Counted from the first letter of the stretch, positions 1 to 8,920 are shown. The stretch: DNA of 64,000 nt from W-Chloroflexi-9 sp045863195 (GCA_045863195.1 BTUI01000002.1:124001-188000), one strand, 5' to 3'. A program made the numbers and translations. Notes: generated from the letters alone by a model not told the origin.

Positions 1-1071
1 CAGCGCGCCATGGACCTCATGTCGGAGATGCACAACATCGACGACATGGAGCGCGACCTGGAGCGCGCGCAGTACACCGGCGACCTGGACCAGGTGGACC
101 TGGACCAGTTGCGCGACCTCCTCGGCGACGAGGCGGCCCAGCAGTTCGAGGAACTGAAGAAGCTGCTCGAAGTCCTCGAGCAGGCCGGCTACGTCCGCCG
201 CGAGGGCGACGAGTGGAAGCTGACGCCGCGCGGCACGCGCCAGATCGGCCAGCGCGCGCTCACCGAGATCTACAAGCAGTTGAAGAAGCACGGCCTGGGC
301 AACCACGCCGTGCCGGAGGCCGGCCGCCACGGCGAACGCCTGGACGAGTCCAAGCCGTACGAGTTCGGCGACCCGTTCCACCTGGACATGCGCCGGACGA
401 TCATGAACGCGCTGGAGCGCGAAGGACGCGGCGCGCCGGTCGCGCTCGACCCGCAGGACTTCGAGGTCTACCGCACCGAGCTCGTCACGACGACGGCCAC
501 GGTGCTGATGGTGGACCTGTCCTGGTCGATGGCGCTGCGGGGCTCATTCCAGGCGGCGAAGAAGGTCGCGCTGGCGCTGCAGAACCTGATCAAGACGCTC
601 TACCCGAAGGACACGCTCTACGTGATCGGCTTCTCCGCGTACGCGCGGGAACTGAAGCCGGCCGAGTTGCCGTACGTCCGCTGGGACGAGTCCGTGCTCG
701 GCACGAACATGCACCACGCCCTGCTCCTCGCGGAGAAGTTGCTGGCGAAGCACCGAGGCGGATCGAAGCAGATCCTGATGATCTCGGACGGTGAGCCCAC
801 GGCGCACCTCGAGCGGGGCCGGTCGCAGTTCGCGTACCCGCCGAGCCCGGTCACGATCCGGGAGACGCTGAAGCAGGTGAAGCGCGTCACCCAGCAGGGC
901 GTGACGATCAACACCTTCATGCTGGACCGGAACTACTACCTGAAGGAGTTCGTGAACCAGCTGGCGAAGATCAACGGCGGTCGTGTCTTCTACACGACCC
1001 CGGACCGCCTCGGCGAGTACCTGCTGGTGGACTACGTCCAGCACAAGCGCAAGAAGGTCAACCCGCGCTAG
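1..1071 (+). CDS. VWA domain protein, 5' end outside window
   Basis: The reading frame is open to the first base of the window, so the ATG at 10 is probably internal and the N-terminus is missing. What remains (about 356 residues) starts with an acidic helical stretch and a winged-helix-like segment, followed by a von Willebrand A domain. The MIDAS metal site is visible as VDLSWSM (DxSxS, about residue 159 counting from the ATG at 10), a Thr in GTNMHHAL and an Asp in ISDGEP. VWA proteins of this layout bind protein partners through a divalent metal; the partner is unknown. The gene ends 28 bp before a channel gene on the same strand. The family call is firm, the role is not. Confidence 0.85.
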   Translation, partial: QRAMDLMSEMHNIDDMERDLERAQYTGDLDQVDLDQLRDLLGDEAAQQFEELKKLLEVLEQAGYVRREGDEWKLTPRGTRQIGQRALTEIYKQLKKHGLGNHAVPEAGRHGERLDESKPYEFGDPFHLDMRRTIMNALEREGRGAPVALDPQDFEVYRTELVTTTATVLMVDLSWSMALRGSFQAAKKVALALQNLIKTLYPKDTLYVIGFSAYARELKPAELPYVRWDESVLGTNMHHALLLAEKLLAKHRGGSKQILMISDGEPTAHLERGRSQFAYPPSPVTIRETLKQVKRVTQQGVTINTFMLDRNYYLKEFVNQLAKINGGRVFYTTPDRLGEYLLVDYVQHKRKKVNPR

Positions 1072-1099
1072 ACGCCGGCAGGGGTAGGGCCACCGCACG

Positions 1100-2119
1100 G
1101 TGCGTCGACTCGCCACGCTCAGCGCGCTCCTGGCGCTCGTCATCCTCGGCGGATCGGCGTGGTATGTCCTGGTCGAGGGCTTCACCCCGCTTGATGGCAT
1201 CTACCAGGCGGTCACTACGCTCTCCACGGTCGGCTTCCAGGAGGTGCAGCCGCTGGACACCAGCGGCCGCATCTTCACGATGTGCTTCATCTTCGTCGGT
1301 GTTGGGCTGCTGTTTTACGACCTCTCGACCTTCGTGGAGGTGGTGATCGTCGGGCAGGTAACAGAGCAGCTGGGACTCCGACGCATCCGTGGGAAGGTGC
1401 GAAAGATGGACGGCCACGTCATCGTTTGCGGGTTCGGCCGGGTAGGCGCGGAGGTCGCTCGGGAACTGGCCGCCCGGAACAGTCAGTTCGTCATCGTGGA
1501 CAAGAACCCGGAGGCACTGACTGCGTCCGAGTGGCCGAACCTGCCTGCCGTGATCGGTGATGCGACCGAGGAGCAGGTGCTCCGCGATGCGGGCGTGGAG
1601 CGGGCGGAGGCCCTGATTGCCGCGGCGGACTCGGACGTGGAGAACACCTACATCGTCCTCGTGGCCCGGGCGATGAACCCGAACATCTTCATCGTGGCAC
1701 GGGCAGGCAGTGACTCAGCGGAGCGCCGGATGGTGTCTGCGGGCGCCAACCGGGTGATCTCGCCGTTCCGCATTGGAGGGCGGCGGATGGCGCTGAGCGC
1801 GGTCCGACCGATGCTGCTCGACTTTGTCGACCACATCGCCAGCCGGCAGGAATCGGACGAGGTGAACGTGGTCGCCGAACTGCTGATCGCGGGTGAGGCC
1901 GGGGGCCTCGCCGGGCGCACGGTTGCGGAGGCGTTCCCCGCCGGTCGCGGGATGCACGTCATGGGGATCGAGCGTCAGGACGGGCAGGTCGAGACCGGGC
2001 CGGGTGGGGCAACCCAGCTGGAGCGGGGCGACCGGCTGATCGTGTACGGCGACCGTCGCGCCATCGAGGCGCTTGCGGCAACAAGCCCGCATCATGCGCC
2101 GCTCGTCCGCCGCACCTGA
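1100..2119 (+). CDS. Potassium channel protein, two TM helices plus RCK (TrkA-N/TrkA-C)
   Basis: This 339-aa protein starts with GTG. It has an N-terminal hydrophobic helix (about residues 5-25), a pore loop with the filter-like sequence TTLSTVGFQE (about 38-48) and a second membrane helix (about 58-82). A Rossmann RCK-N domain follows with VCGFGRVGAEVA near residue 110, then a C-terminal RCK-C domain (about 250-330). This is the usual layout of bacterial ligand-gated K+ channels, in which the cytoplasmic RCK ring binds nucleotide or cations and gates the pore. The filter reads TVGF rather than TVGYG, a common variant in this family. The start follows the VWA gene by 28 bp, so the two may be co-transcribed. 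Confidence 0.9.
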   Translation: MRRLATLSALLALVILGGSAWYVLVEGFTPLDGIYQAVTTLSTVGFQEVQPLDTSGRIFTMCFIFVGVGLLFYDLSTFVEVVIVGQVTEQLGLRRIRGKVRKMDGHVIVCGFGRVGAEVARELAARNSQFVIVDKNPEALTASEWPNLPAVIGDATEEQVLRDAGVERAEALIAAADSDVENTYIVLVARAMNPNIFIVARAGSDSAERRMVSAGANRVISPFRIGGRRMALSAVRPMLLDFVDHIASRQESDEVNVVAELLIAGEAGGLAGRTVAEAFPAGRGMHVMGIERQDGQVETGPGGATQLERGDRLIVYGDRRAIEALAATSPHHAPLVRRT

Positions 2120-2138
2120 CGCCGCCGGCTCGCCACGC

Positions 2139-3050
2139 CTACATCCAGATACCGGGGCGCTCTTCGCAGAAGAACTGCACCAGCATCCCGCCGGTGTAGC
2201 GCGGGTGGATGAACGCCTCGCTCCACGCGGCGCCGTCCCGCGTCCCGCTGTCCTCGCCGAACACCGGGATCTGGTGGTGCTGGAGCGCCGCCATCGCGTG
2301 CTGGAAGTCCCGCACCTCCACGTTGACGTGATGCATGTTCGGGCCGCGCTGGTCAAGGAACCGCTGGATGAACGACTGCTCGCCGACCGGCTCGATCATC
2401 TCGAACCGCAGCTGCTTCGTCGGCGTCTCCATGACGATCGTGCGGAAGTCCGACCCGGTGCCGTCGAAGCGGTCGATCGTGGTGCAGCCGAACACGCGCT
2501 CGTACCACGCGGCGAGGGCGTCCCGGTCCGGGGTGGCGTGGGCCAGGTGGTTCACCGCCACGATGCCCATCGAGTGCTCACCCGCGTCCTCGAACGGCTC
2601 GGCGGTGTGCCAGGGCTCGCCGGCGTACAACTGCCAGAGGAAGCCGTGCCCGCCACCGCGAGGATGGATGTAGGCCATCCCGCGTCCGGCGTCGCCGTCC
2701 TCGCCGGGTTCGGGGGCCTTGTAGCCCCACGGCTCGTTGCCCTCCATGCGGATCGTGTCCGCGGCCTGGGATGCGTCCTTGATCTGGATGGCGACGTGGT
2801 GCAGGCCCGGGCCGGCGGCGCCGCGCAGGAAGCGGTGGAGGTAGGAGTCCGGCCCGTTCGGCGCCAGCACCTCCCAGCCGATCGCGGAGCGGCCAGGCAC
2901 CTCCAGGTTGGCGCCGAAGTAGCCCTCTTCGTTCTCGAACTTGCCGGCGAAGCGGAAGCCCATCACCCGCGTGAGGAAGTCGATCTGCGGATCGAGCTCG
3001 GGCACGGCCATGCTGATGTGGTCGAACTTCACGATCTCGATCACGGACAC
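2139..3050 (-). CDS. Double VOC-domain dioxygenase-like protein (HPPD-related)
   Basis: A 303-aa protein made of two vicinal-oxygen-chelate repeats: the first begins VKFDHISMAVPELDPQ, the second NHLAHATPDRDALAAW. Conserved His residues (FDHISMAV, GLHHVAIQ, NHLAHAT, MHHVNVEV) and a late FIHPRYTGG segment match metal-binding VOC folds such as 4-hydroxyphenylpyruvate dioxygenase or glyoxalase-type enzymes. It is shorter than typical HPPD (about 350-380 aa), so substrate identity is open. An SD-like GGGGAGG lies just before the start and a TAGAAT -10-like hexamer further upstream. It is convergent with the channel gene and divergent from the lipid kinase gene. Confidence 0.75.
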   Translation of the reverse strand: MSVIEIVKFDHISMAVPELDPQIDFLTRVMGFRFAGKFENEEGYFGANLEVPGRSAIGWEVLAPNGPDSYLHRFLRGAAGPGLHHVAIQIKDASQAADTIRMEGNEPWGYKAPEPGEDGDAGRGMAYIHPRGGGHGFLWQLYAGEPWHTAEPFEDAGEHSMGIVAVNHLAHATPDRDALAAWYERVFGCTTIDRFDGTGSDFRTIVMETPTKQLRFEMIEPVGEQSFIQRFLDQRGPNMHHVNVEVRDFQHAMAALQHHQIPVFGEDSGTRDGAAWSEAFIHPRYTGGMLVQFFCEERPGIWM

Positions 3051-3073
3051 CTCCCCAGGACGGTTGCCGTCCG

Positions 3074-3079
3074 ATTCTA
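3074..3079 (-). promoter_or_regulatory. -10-like hexamer TAGAAT for the VOC gene
   Basis: Read on the minus strand the hexamer is TAGAAT, 23 nt upstream of the VOC start at 3050, with a GGGGAGG Shine-Dalgarno-like run between them. No convincing -35 box is visible. This is a conventional leadered arrangement, unlike the leaderless starts elsewhere in the window. Confidence 0.45.
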
Positions 3080-3108
3080 CCGGGCGACCCCCTACAGCCC
3101 ACCGGCGC

Positions 3109-3114
3109 TAGCAT
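3109..3114 (+). promoter_or_regulatory. TAGCAT -10-like element, leaderless start of lipid kinase
   Basis: TAGCAT ends 7 nt before the ATG at 3122. The expected transcription start would fall on or next to the start codon, and no Shine-Dalgarno sequence fits in between. It follows the TANNNT pattern seen before many other first genes in this window. Confidence 0.5.
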
Positions 3115-3121
3115 CGATGCG

Positions 3122-4144
3122 ATGACGGCACCCCTCGATCAACCCGCCTCCTCGCACCTGCGCCCGCGCCATCGCGCCGTCGTCGTCGCGAACCCCGTCG
3201 CGCGCCGGGCCGTGCCACTGCACGCGATCCGCGTCGCTGCGGCGCTCGCGCTGCCGGGCTGGGATGTCGAGGTGGTCGAGACCGCGCGAGGCGGTGACGC
3301 CGCGCGGCTCGCCTCGATCGCGACGCGCGCGGAGGTGGATGCGGTCGTGGCCTGTGGCGGGGACGGGACGCTGAACGGCGTGATCAACGGCGTGGCGTCC
3401 GCGCTGGACGGCCGCCACTCGGGCCCGGCGATCGGGCTGATCCCCGCGGGGACGGCGAACGTCTGGGCGAAGGAGGCGCGCATCCCGCGCGACCCGGAGC
3501 ACGCGCTGTCGCTACTGGAGTCCGGCGTCCGAGTCCCACTCGACCTCGGTATCGCGACGCTGCGAGGCGAATCGCGCCGCTTCCTGCTGATGTGCGGCGT
3601 GGGGCTGGACGCCGCGGTGGTGGGACGCGTCGAGTCACGCCCCAGGCTGAAGCGCCGCCTCGGGCCGCTCGCCTTCGTCGGGCAGGGCGTCGCCACGCTC
3701 GCGCGCTGGCAGCCCGTATACGCGAGCGTGGAGGTAGACGGCGAGGTGCGCACGCAGCCGCTCGCGCTCGCGATCGCCGGGAACACGCGCCTGTACGGTG
3801 GCGTCGCGCGCGTGGTGGCCGCGGCCCGCGCGGACGATGGGCTGCTGGACCTCGTGACCTTCGAGGCTGCGGAGGGCCGCCGGGGGGCGCTGCTGCACGG
3901 CCGTCAGGCGCTCGCCGCCCTCGCTGGCCGCCTCGACCGCATGGGCGTGCGAGGCGCGGCGTACCGCCGAGGCGCCGCGATCGGCGTGCGACCGGAGCGG
4001 GCGCTCGCGGTGCAGGTGGACGGCGAGTGGCTGGGCGAATGCGGGCCGGAGGCGCCCCTCACGCTCGGGGTGGAGCCGCGCGCGCTCACCTTCGCGCTGC
4101 CGGCGGTGCCGAGCCCGCTGTTCAGCCTGCCGGCGGTGCCGTAG
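3122..4144 (+). CDS. Diacylglycerol kinase family lipid kinase (YegS-like)
   Basis: A 340-aa member of the DAGK catalytic family, which phosphorylates diacylglycerol or related lipids at the membrane using ATP. The nucleotide-binding motif VVACGGDGTLNGVING is at about residues 75-90, the beta-strand VVVANPVARR precedes it, and LIPAGTANVWAKE follows at about 106. The C-terminal half has the beta-sandwich pattern of YegS/DgkB proteins, including the VQVDGEW segment. Length and order match the family. It is transcribed divergently from the VOC gene and converges on recF, whose stop lies only 3 bp away. The start is chosen at the ATG preceded by a leaderless-type -10 hexamer. Confidence 0.88.
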   Translation: MTAPLDQPASSHLRPRHRAVVVANPVARRAVPLHAIRVAAALALPGWDVEVVETARGGDAARLASIATRAEVDAVVACGGDGTLNGVINGVASALDGRHSGPAIGLIPAGTANVWAKEARIPRDPEHALSLLESGVRVPLDLGIATLRGESRRFLLMCGVGLDAAVVGRVESRPRLKRRLGPLAFVGQGVATLARWQPVYASVEVDGEVRTQPLALAIAGNTRLYGGVARVVAAARADDGLLDLVTFEAAEGRRGALLHGRQALAALAGRLDRMGVRGAAYRRGAAIGVRPERALAVQVDGEWLGECGPEAPLTLGVEPRALTFALPAVPSPLFSLPAVP

Positions 4145-4147
4145 GCC

Positions 4148-5326
4148 TCAGCCGTCCGCTTCGGGCGTGATCGCGCCGGCCGCGAGGCGGTAGCGGAGCG
4201 CGCCCGGCAGTTCCTCGCGCGAGGGATGCCGCGCGTCCGGCGTGGTGATCAGCACCTGGTCCACGTTGTACGCGACCGACAGGACGCGCTGCCGCCGTCC
4301 CGGGTCAAGTTCCGACAGGATGTCGTCCAGCAGCAACACGGGCGGGTCGCCGGTGCGCGCCGTCGACAGGTCAATCTCGGCGAGGCGCAGCGCGAGCGCC
4401 GCCGTCCGCTGCTGCCCTCGGGACGCGGAGATCGCGGCTGGGTGGCCGCCGATGAGGAACTGCACGTCGTCGCGGTGCGGGCCCCAGCGCGTCATGCCGC
4501 GACGCACGTCCTCCTGCCGCTCCGGGCCGAGCGCCGCGCGGAAGCGGGCGGCGAAGTCGTGCTCGCGGACCGCCTCGGACAGCGTGCCGGGCAGGCGCGG
4601 CTCGTAGCAGACGCGCAGGTCCTCCGCCTCCGTGGCGGCCAGGCCCGTGTACTTCTCGGCCGCATCGCGCGCGAGACGTCGGACCGCCTCCGCGCGTGCG
4701 GTCGCGATGATCGCGCCGGCCTCGGCGAGTTCGTCGTCCCAGAAGTCGAGTTCGTCCGGCTTCGCTCGGCGCTCAGCGATGCGACGGAGGAGGGAGTTCC
4801 GCTGCTCCAGCACGCGCGTGTACCGCTGCAGCGCCCGCAGGTAGGCGGGGTCCAGCTGCGAGATGGTGATATCCAGGTAGCGCCGGCGGTTGGCTGGTGG
4901 CCCGTCGATGATGTGCAGGTCGTCCGCGGAGAACATCACGACGCGCAACTGGCCGACGAGGTCGCTCGCCCGCTTCGCGATGCCGTTCACGCGGAAGCGG
5001 CGCGAGGCGCGCGAGGGCGGGATGCCGGGCATGGACTCCGCCGCGATGACGGCGATCTCCAGCAGCCGCCGTCCGTGCCTCGTCTCGACGGTCGCCTCCA
5101 GGCGCGCGGCGGGCAGCGGATCATCGCGCACGGCGTCCCACGCGATCAGGTCGATGTCCGAGCCGGAGCGCAGCGTGCGCGTGGTGGCGAGCATCTGCAC
5201 GCCGTCCAGCAGGTTGCTCTTCCCCTGCGCGTTCTCGCCCGCGATCACGTGGATCCCCGCCCCGAGGTCGAGCGCGAGGCGGCGGAAGGTGCGGACGTTG
5301 GTGAGATCGAGGTGGGAGAGGTGCAT
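4148..5326 (-). CDS. recF: DNA replication/repair protein RecF
   Basis: The 392-aa protein starts MHLSHLDLTNVRTF and has the RecF order. Walker A is GENAQGKSNLL at residues 30-40, a central region includes RYLDITISQL, and the C-terminal ABC signature region and Walker B/D-loop read LLLDDILSELD near residue 350. RecF is an SMC-like ATPase that binds gapped DNA and helps RecOR load RecA. The frame is open much further upstream (to 5614), but that segment overlaps the sensor kinase and is Arg-rich shadow sequence. The start at 5326 is preceded by GACAAT ending 8 nt upstream. recF sits last in a minus-strand block after a two-component system rather than beside dnaA/dnaN. Confidence 0.93.
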   Translation of the reverse strand: MHLSHLDLTNVRTFRRLALDLGAGIHVIAGENAQGKSNLLDGVQMLATTRTLRSGSDIDLIAWDAVRDDPLPAARLEATVETRHGRRLLEIAVIAAESMPGIPPSRASRRFRVNGIAKRASDLVGQLRVVMFSADDLHIIDGPPANRRRYLDITISQLDPAYLRALQRYTRVLEQRNSLLRRIAERRAKPDELDFWDDELAEAGAIIATARAEAVRRLARDAAEKYTGLAATEAEDLRVCYEPRLPGTLSEAVREHDFAARFRAALGPERQEDVRRGMTRWGPHRDDVQFLIGGHPAAISASRGQQRTAALALRLAEIDLSTARTGDPPVLLLDDILSELDPGRRQRVLSVAYNVDQVLITTPDARHPSREELPGALRYRLAAGAITPEADG

Positions 5327-5334
5327 CGCCGCCG

Positions 5335-5340
5335 ATTGTC
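5335..5340 (-). promoter_or_regulatory. GACAAT -10-like element before recF
   Basis: On the minus strand GACAAT ends 8 nt before the recF ATG. There is no Shine-Dalgarno sequence in the 8 nt, so a leaderless recF transcript is plausible even though the sensor-kinase gene lies just upstream on the same strand. Confidence 0.4.
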
Positions 5341-5370
5341 TCACCGGGCGGCGGGTGCCGCCTCGCGCGG

Positions 5371-6762
5371 TCAGGCCGTGGCGCGGACCTCGATGCAGAA
5401 GCGTGCGCCGCCGCTCGCTGCCTCTTCCGCCCAGATCTTGCCGCCGCACGCCTCCACCAGCCGGCGCGCCACGGCGAGCCCGAGGCCGGAGCCGGGGACG
5501 GACCGTTCCGTCTCCTTCACCCGGTAGTACGGCTCGAAAATGCGCTCCCGCTCGTCCGGTGCGATGCCGGGGCCGGAGTCGGACACCTCCACGCGCACGT
5601 TGCCGTCGCCCCACGGGTAGGCCTGGATGGTGATGGTGCCGCCGCTCGGGGTGTAGCGCGCGGCGTTGGAAAGCAGGTTGAGCACCGCCTGTTCCATCAT
5701 CCGCGGGTCGACGAAGGCGTGCAGTTCCGGTACCGGCAGGTCGAGGATGAAGGACTGGCCGCGGAGCATCATCGCTGGCCGCACCGTCGACTCCGCGTCG
5801 CGCAGGATCTGCGCCACGTCCACGTCGCGGCGGTGCGGCTCCAGCGGTAGTTCCGAGGTGCGCCCGAGTTCGATGAGGTCGTTCACCAGGCCGCTCAGCC
5901 GGTCCACGCCGCCGCTGAGCGAGGCGACCAGGTCGCGCGCCGTGCCGTCGAGCGCGCCCTGGTCCAGTTGAAGCAGTTCCGCGAACGCCTGGATGGAGGT
6001 GAGCGGCGTGCGGATCTCGTGCGAAATGGAGGCGATGAACTCGCGCCGCCGCACCTCCTGGTCCTCCAGGTCACGCTCGCGGCGGTAGGCCGCCTCGTAC
6101 AGCGCGGCGTGGTCGAACGCTGCGCCCAGCCGCTCCGCGAGCAACTCGCGCAGTCCGGGATGTCCGAGGAGGGTCGGGCGGCGCGACGCCACGAGCAGCA
6201 GGCCGATCGGCTCGGCGCCGCTGCGGAGCGGGATCTGGGCGACCCACGGCCGTCCGCCGAGGCGTGCGGCGACCGGTTCGATCCACGGATGCACGGCCTT
6301 TGCGTGCTTCCACTCCGCCTCGCGCGCCACGGTCTCCACTCGGGCGGCGGGGGCGGACTCGAGCCAGGCACGCGGGTAGCCGGTCGCCGCGAGGGGGCGC
6401 AGGGGGCCGTCCTCTTCCCCGGCGATCGCCACGGTGGCGGCGTTGCCCAGTCCGTGCTCGGTGATCAGGCGGAGCGCCTCCGTGGCCGTGTCGCGGATGT
6501 TGCGCGGGGTGGACAGCAGATCGAGCAGCAGGCTCTCCACGGCGGCGCGCTGGCGCTCGCGGCGCAGTCCGCCGAGGAACCACCCGGTCACGCCGAGCAG
6601 GATGACCGCGAACGCCGCGTCGATCGCGATGACCTCCGGCACGGTCTCGCCGGTGACGGCGACCGTGAGCGCCGCGTGCGCGCCAAGGACGACGGCGGCG
6701 GCGAGGAGCAGCGCCATCCACAGGCGGCGGGTGCTGAGGCTCGCGCGCTGGATCGGGGTCAT
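5371..6762 (-). CDS. Sensor histidine kinase (2 TM, GAF, HisKA, HATPase_c)
   Basis: A 463-aa membrane sensor kinase. Two hydrophobic helices lie at about 14-35 and 43-66 with only a short external loop. A GAF-like domain spans about 75-220. The dimerization/phosphoacceptor box is SISHEIRTPLTS with phospho-His at H248. The ATPase domain shows the N box LLNLLSNAARYTP-like region, G1 DSGPGIAP and G2 GSGLGLAVAR. With such a small loop the signal is probably intramembrane or cytoplasmic, sensed by GAF. It follows a response regulator and an unknown coiled-coil protein on the same strand, so the three genes probably form one signalling unit. Confidence 0.9.
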   Translation of the reverse strand: MTPIQRASLSTRRLWMALLLAAAVVLGAHAALTVAVTGETVPEVIAIDAAFAVILLGVTGWFLGGLRRERQRAAVESLLLDLLSTPRNIRDTATEALRLITEHGLGNAATVAIAGEEDGPLRPLAATGYPRAWLESAPAARVETVAREAEWKHAKAVHPWIEPVAARLGGRPWVAQIPLRSGAEPIGLLLVASRRPTLLGHPGLRELLAERLGAAFDHAALYEAAYRRERDLEDQEVRRREFIASISHEIRTPLTSIQAFAELLQLDQGALDGTARDLVASLSGGVDRLSGLVNDLIELGRTSELPLEPHRRDVDVAQILRDAESTVRPAMMLRGQSFILDLPVPELHAFVDPRMMEQAVLNLLSNAARYTPSGGTITIQAYPWGDGNVRVEVSDSGPGIAPDERERIFEPYYRVKETERSVPGSGLGLAVARRLVEACGGKIWAEEAASGGARFCIEVRATA

Positions 6763-6859
6763 GCGCGCGCGCCGCCGTCCCGGGTGCGGGCGTCGGTGAT
6801 CGTGTGGGCTTCCACAGTGCCGCCTCCCCGCAGCCCCCGCCGCGGGATCTCTGGATGCG

Positions 6860-8083
6860 CTACCGGAGCGCGATGAGCAACTCGCGGTCGGTCTCAGACG
6901 CGCTCTTCACGTGCGCCGGCTCGTGCAGCCGTTCGCTGAGCCCCGCCGCGATCTCGTCCGAATCGGTCGGCTCCATCAGTTCGATGCGTAGCCGCGCCTC
7001 CCCCTGCGAGTACGCCTCCACCGCCGCGTGGCGCACGTACGGCAGCCGCGCGAGGGCGTCCTGGACGCGCATCAGGCCCTGGAAGCCGGAGACGGGCATG
7101 ACCCGCAGGATGAGCGTGCCCTCGTCCGGGAGGAACGTCGCGATCGGCGCGCCGTCCGCATCCGTCTCGGCGGCCCGCACGGGGGCGGAGGGTGGCGGTG
7201 CGCTGACGCCGCGCACCGGCGGTACCGCCGAGCGAGGTGGCGGCGGGGGTGGTGGTGGAGCCAGCGGCGCCGGCTCCACCTCGTCCTCGATCGCCGCGGG
7301 GGGCGGGGCAACGGCACGAGGGGCCCCCGGCTCCGGTGCCGCGGCGGTCGGCGCGGGCGTCTCCACCATCGGTGGGATGGCGACCGGTGACTCCGGCTCG
7401 ACGGGCGCCGGCGGGACGTACGTGGGGGCGGGGGCAACCGGCGCCGGCTGGGGCGCGGGAGCCGGTGTCACGGGCGGTTCCAGGGCCGCGGCGCGCGGCG
7501 TGGGGCGGGTGACCGGCTCCGCGGCCGGAGGCTCGAACGTCGGCACGCGACGGGCGGGAGGCGGCGGAAGCGCGCGCCCGGCGGCGGCCGTCGTGCCGGC
7601 ACGGCCGTCACGGAGCAGCGCTTCGATACGGTCCAGCCGCTGCTGGATCTGGCGGACCTCCGTCGTGAGTTCGGTGACGGCGCCCTTGACCTCCCGGATC
7701 GCGCGCTCCGAGACGCCGAAGTGGCGTTCCTCGATCAGCGAACGGGCGCGTTCCATCGACTCGTCGAGGATGCGCTGCGCTTGTTCGCGCGCATCCGCGA
7801 GGATCAGTTCGACCTCGTCCTCCGGGGCGGTGTCCTGATTCACGTCGCTCCGATTGTCGGACTTCGTCGGGGTGGCCGCGACTGGTGGCTCGGTGGCGGC
7901 CGGTACGGAAGGCATCGAAGGCGGTGCAGCGGCCTCCAGCGTAGCCCCGGTGTCGACCCCTACGGCGCGGACGATCCGGTCGATCGCCTTCGACTCGCTC
8001 TGGCTCAGCGCCATGAGCAACGAGCCCACCGCACGCAGGACTGCCGACGCGCTCCCGTCGGTGCGCTCGGCCTCGTCGGTCAC
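6860..8083 (-). CDS. Unknown protein: coiled coil, Pro/Ala-rich linker, C-terminal globular domain
   Basis: This 407-aa protein begins at GTG 8083, overlapping the response-regulator stop (GTGA), so it is translationally coupled to it. The N-terminal part has a helical segment (SQSESKAIDRIV). A charged coiled coil of DivIVA/ATPase-b character follows (EVELILADAREQAQRILDES, then EVRQIQQRLDRIEALL). A long Pro/Ala-rich linker runs from about residue 175 to 305, and a conserved-looking C-terminal domain of about 90 residues follows (LILRVMPVSGFQGLMRVQDALARLP). No enzyme motif is visible. The layout suggests a scaffold or adaptor linking the two-component system to another complex; this is inference. 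Confidence 0.7.
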   Translation of the reverse strand: MTDEAERTDGSASAVLRAVGSLLMALSQSESKAIDRIVRAVGVDTGATLEAAAPPSMPSVPAATEPPVAATPTKSDNRSDVNQDTAPEDEVELILADAREQAQRILDESMERARSLIEERHFGVSERAIREVKGAVTELTTEVRQIQQRLDRIEALLRDGRAGTTAAAGRALPPPPARRVPTFEPPAAEPVTRPTPRAAALEPPVTPAPAPQPAPVAPAPTYVPPAPVEPESPVAIPPMVETPAPTAAAPEPGAPRAVAPPPAAIEDEVEPAPLAPPPPPPPPRSAVPPVRGVSAPPPSAPVRAAETDADGAPIATFLPDEGTLILRVMPVSGFQGLMRVQDALARLPYVRHAAVEAYSQGEARLRIELMEPTDSDEIAAGLSERLHEPAHVKSASETDRELLIALR

Positions 8084-8799
8084 TTCCGGGCGCCCCGCGT
8101 CATGTTCCGTTCCCGGCGGACGAACTTGTAGCCCACGCCGCGCTCGTTCACGATCATCGGGTCGTTGTGCGGGTCGTCGCCCAGTTTTCGGCGCAGGTGC
8201 TGGATGTGGACCTTCAGGTAGTCGGTCTCGTCCATGTACTCGCGGCCCCACACCTTCGCGAGCAGGGTGCGGAACGTCAGCACGCGGTTCTCGTTCCGCG
8301 TCAGGTGGTAGAGCAGGCCGTACTCGATCGGCGTCAACTTCACGGCCTCGCCGGCGACCGTCACGTCGCGGCTCGCGTAGTCGATGCGGAGCGGGCCGGC
8401 CTCGTACGGCGGGCCCTCGCTCGCGGGCACCTGCGACTCGGTGCGGCGCAGCACGGCGCGCACGCGGGCCAGGAGTTCGATGTGCGAGAAGGGCTTGGTG
8501 ACGTAGTCGTCCGCGCCGAGTTCCAGGCCCTTCACCTTGTCCACTTCCTCGTGGCGGGCGGAGAGCATCACCACCGGGACGTCCGAGAAGTGTCGGATGC
8601 GCTCCAGCACTTCGAACCCGTCGATGTCCGGCAGGCCGATGTCCAGGATGATGATGTCCGGGGACTGCTGCTCGACGCCGCGGGCGCCCTCCTCCCCGGT
8701 CGAGGCGCTGAACACCTCGGCCTCGGGCCATCGGAGGTTGAAGGTGAGGCGGACGATCTCTACGACATCCGGCTCGTCATCGATCACGAGTACGCGCAT
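8080..8799 (-). CDS. OmpR/PhoB-type response regulator
   Basis: A 239-aa two-domain regulator. The receiver domain has the acidic pair IDDEP at the N-terminus, phospho-acceptor D53 in ILDIGLPDIDG, a conserved Thr/Ser region VVMLSARH and Lys102 in YVTKPF. The C-terminal winged-helix DNA-binding domain (about 135-235) includes LTPIEYGLLYHL and TDYLKVHIQHLRRKLG. It is the first gene of a minus-strand unit with the unknown coiled-coil protein (4-bp overlap) and the histidine kinase, its probable partner. A TAAACT hexamer ends 7 nt before the ATG. Confidence 0.93.
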   Translation of the reverse strand: MRVLVIDDEPDVVEIVRLTFNLRWPEAEVFSASTGEEGARGVEQQSPDIIILDIGLPDIDGFEVLERIRHFSDVPVVMLSARHEEVDKVKGLELGADDYVTKPFSHIELLARVRAVLRRTESQVPASEGPPYEAGPLRIDYASRDVTVAGEAVKLTPIEYGLLYHLTRNENRVLTFRTLLAKVWGREYMDETDYLKVHIQHLRRKLGDDPHNDPMIVNERGVGYKFVRRERNMTRGARK

Positions 8800-8806
8800 G
8801 CGCGAC

Positions 8807-8812
8807 AGTTTA
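8807..8812 (-). promoter_or_regulatory. TAAACT -10-like element, leaderless start of response regulator
   Basis: Read on the minus strand, TAAACT ends 7 nt before the ATG at 8799. The intervening bases hold no purine-rich Shine-Dalgarno sequence. Confidence 0.5.
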
Positions 8813-8920
8813 TGCGGAAGTGGGCAACTCTGGCAGTCATCCGCCTGAGCAATTCACCGAATGCCTGCGATCCTGTCGCCTCACCGAGCCGTTGCCGGAC
8901 GCGCTACGCTCCCGGCCACT

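Noticed and set aside
5327..5614. N-terminal extension of RecF
   Set aside because: Arg-rich sequence overlapping the sensor kinase; RecF homology begins exactly at MHLSHLDL.
6255..6295. tRNA T-arm-like GGTTCGATCC
   Set aside because: Inside the sensor kinase coding sequence with no cloverleaf around it; no tRNA or rRNA gene was found.
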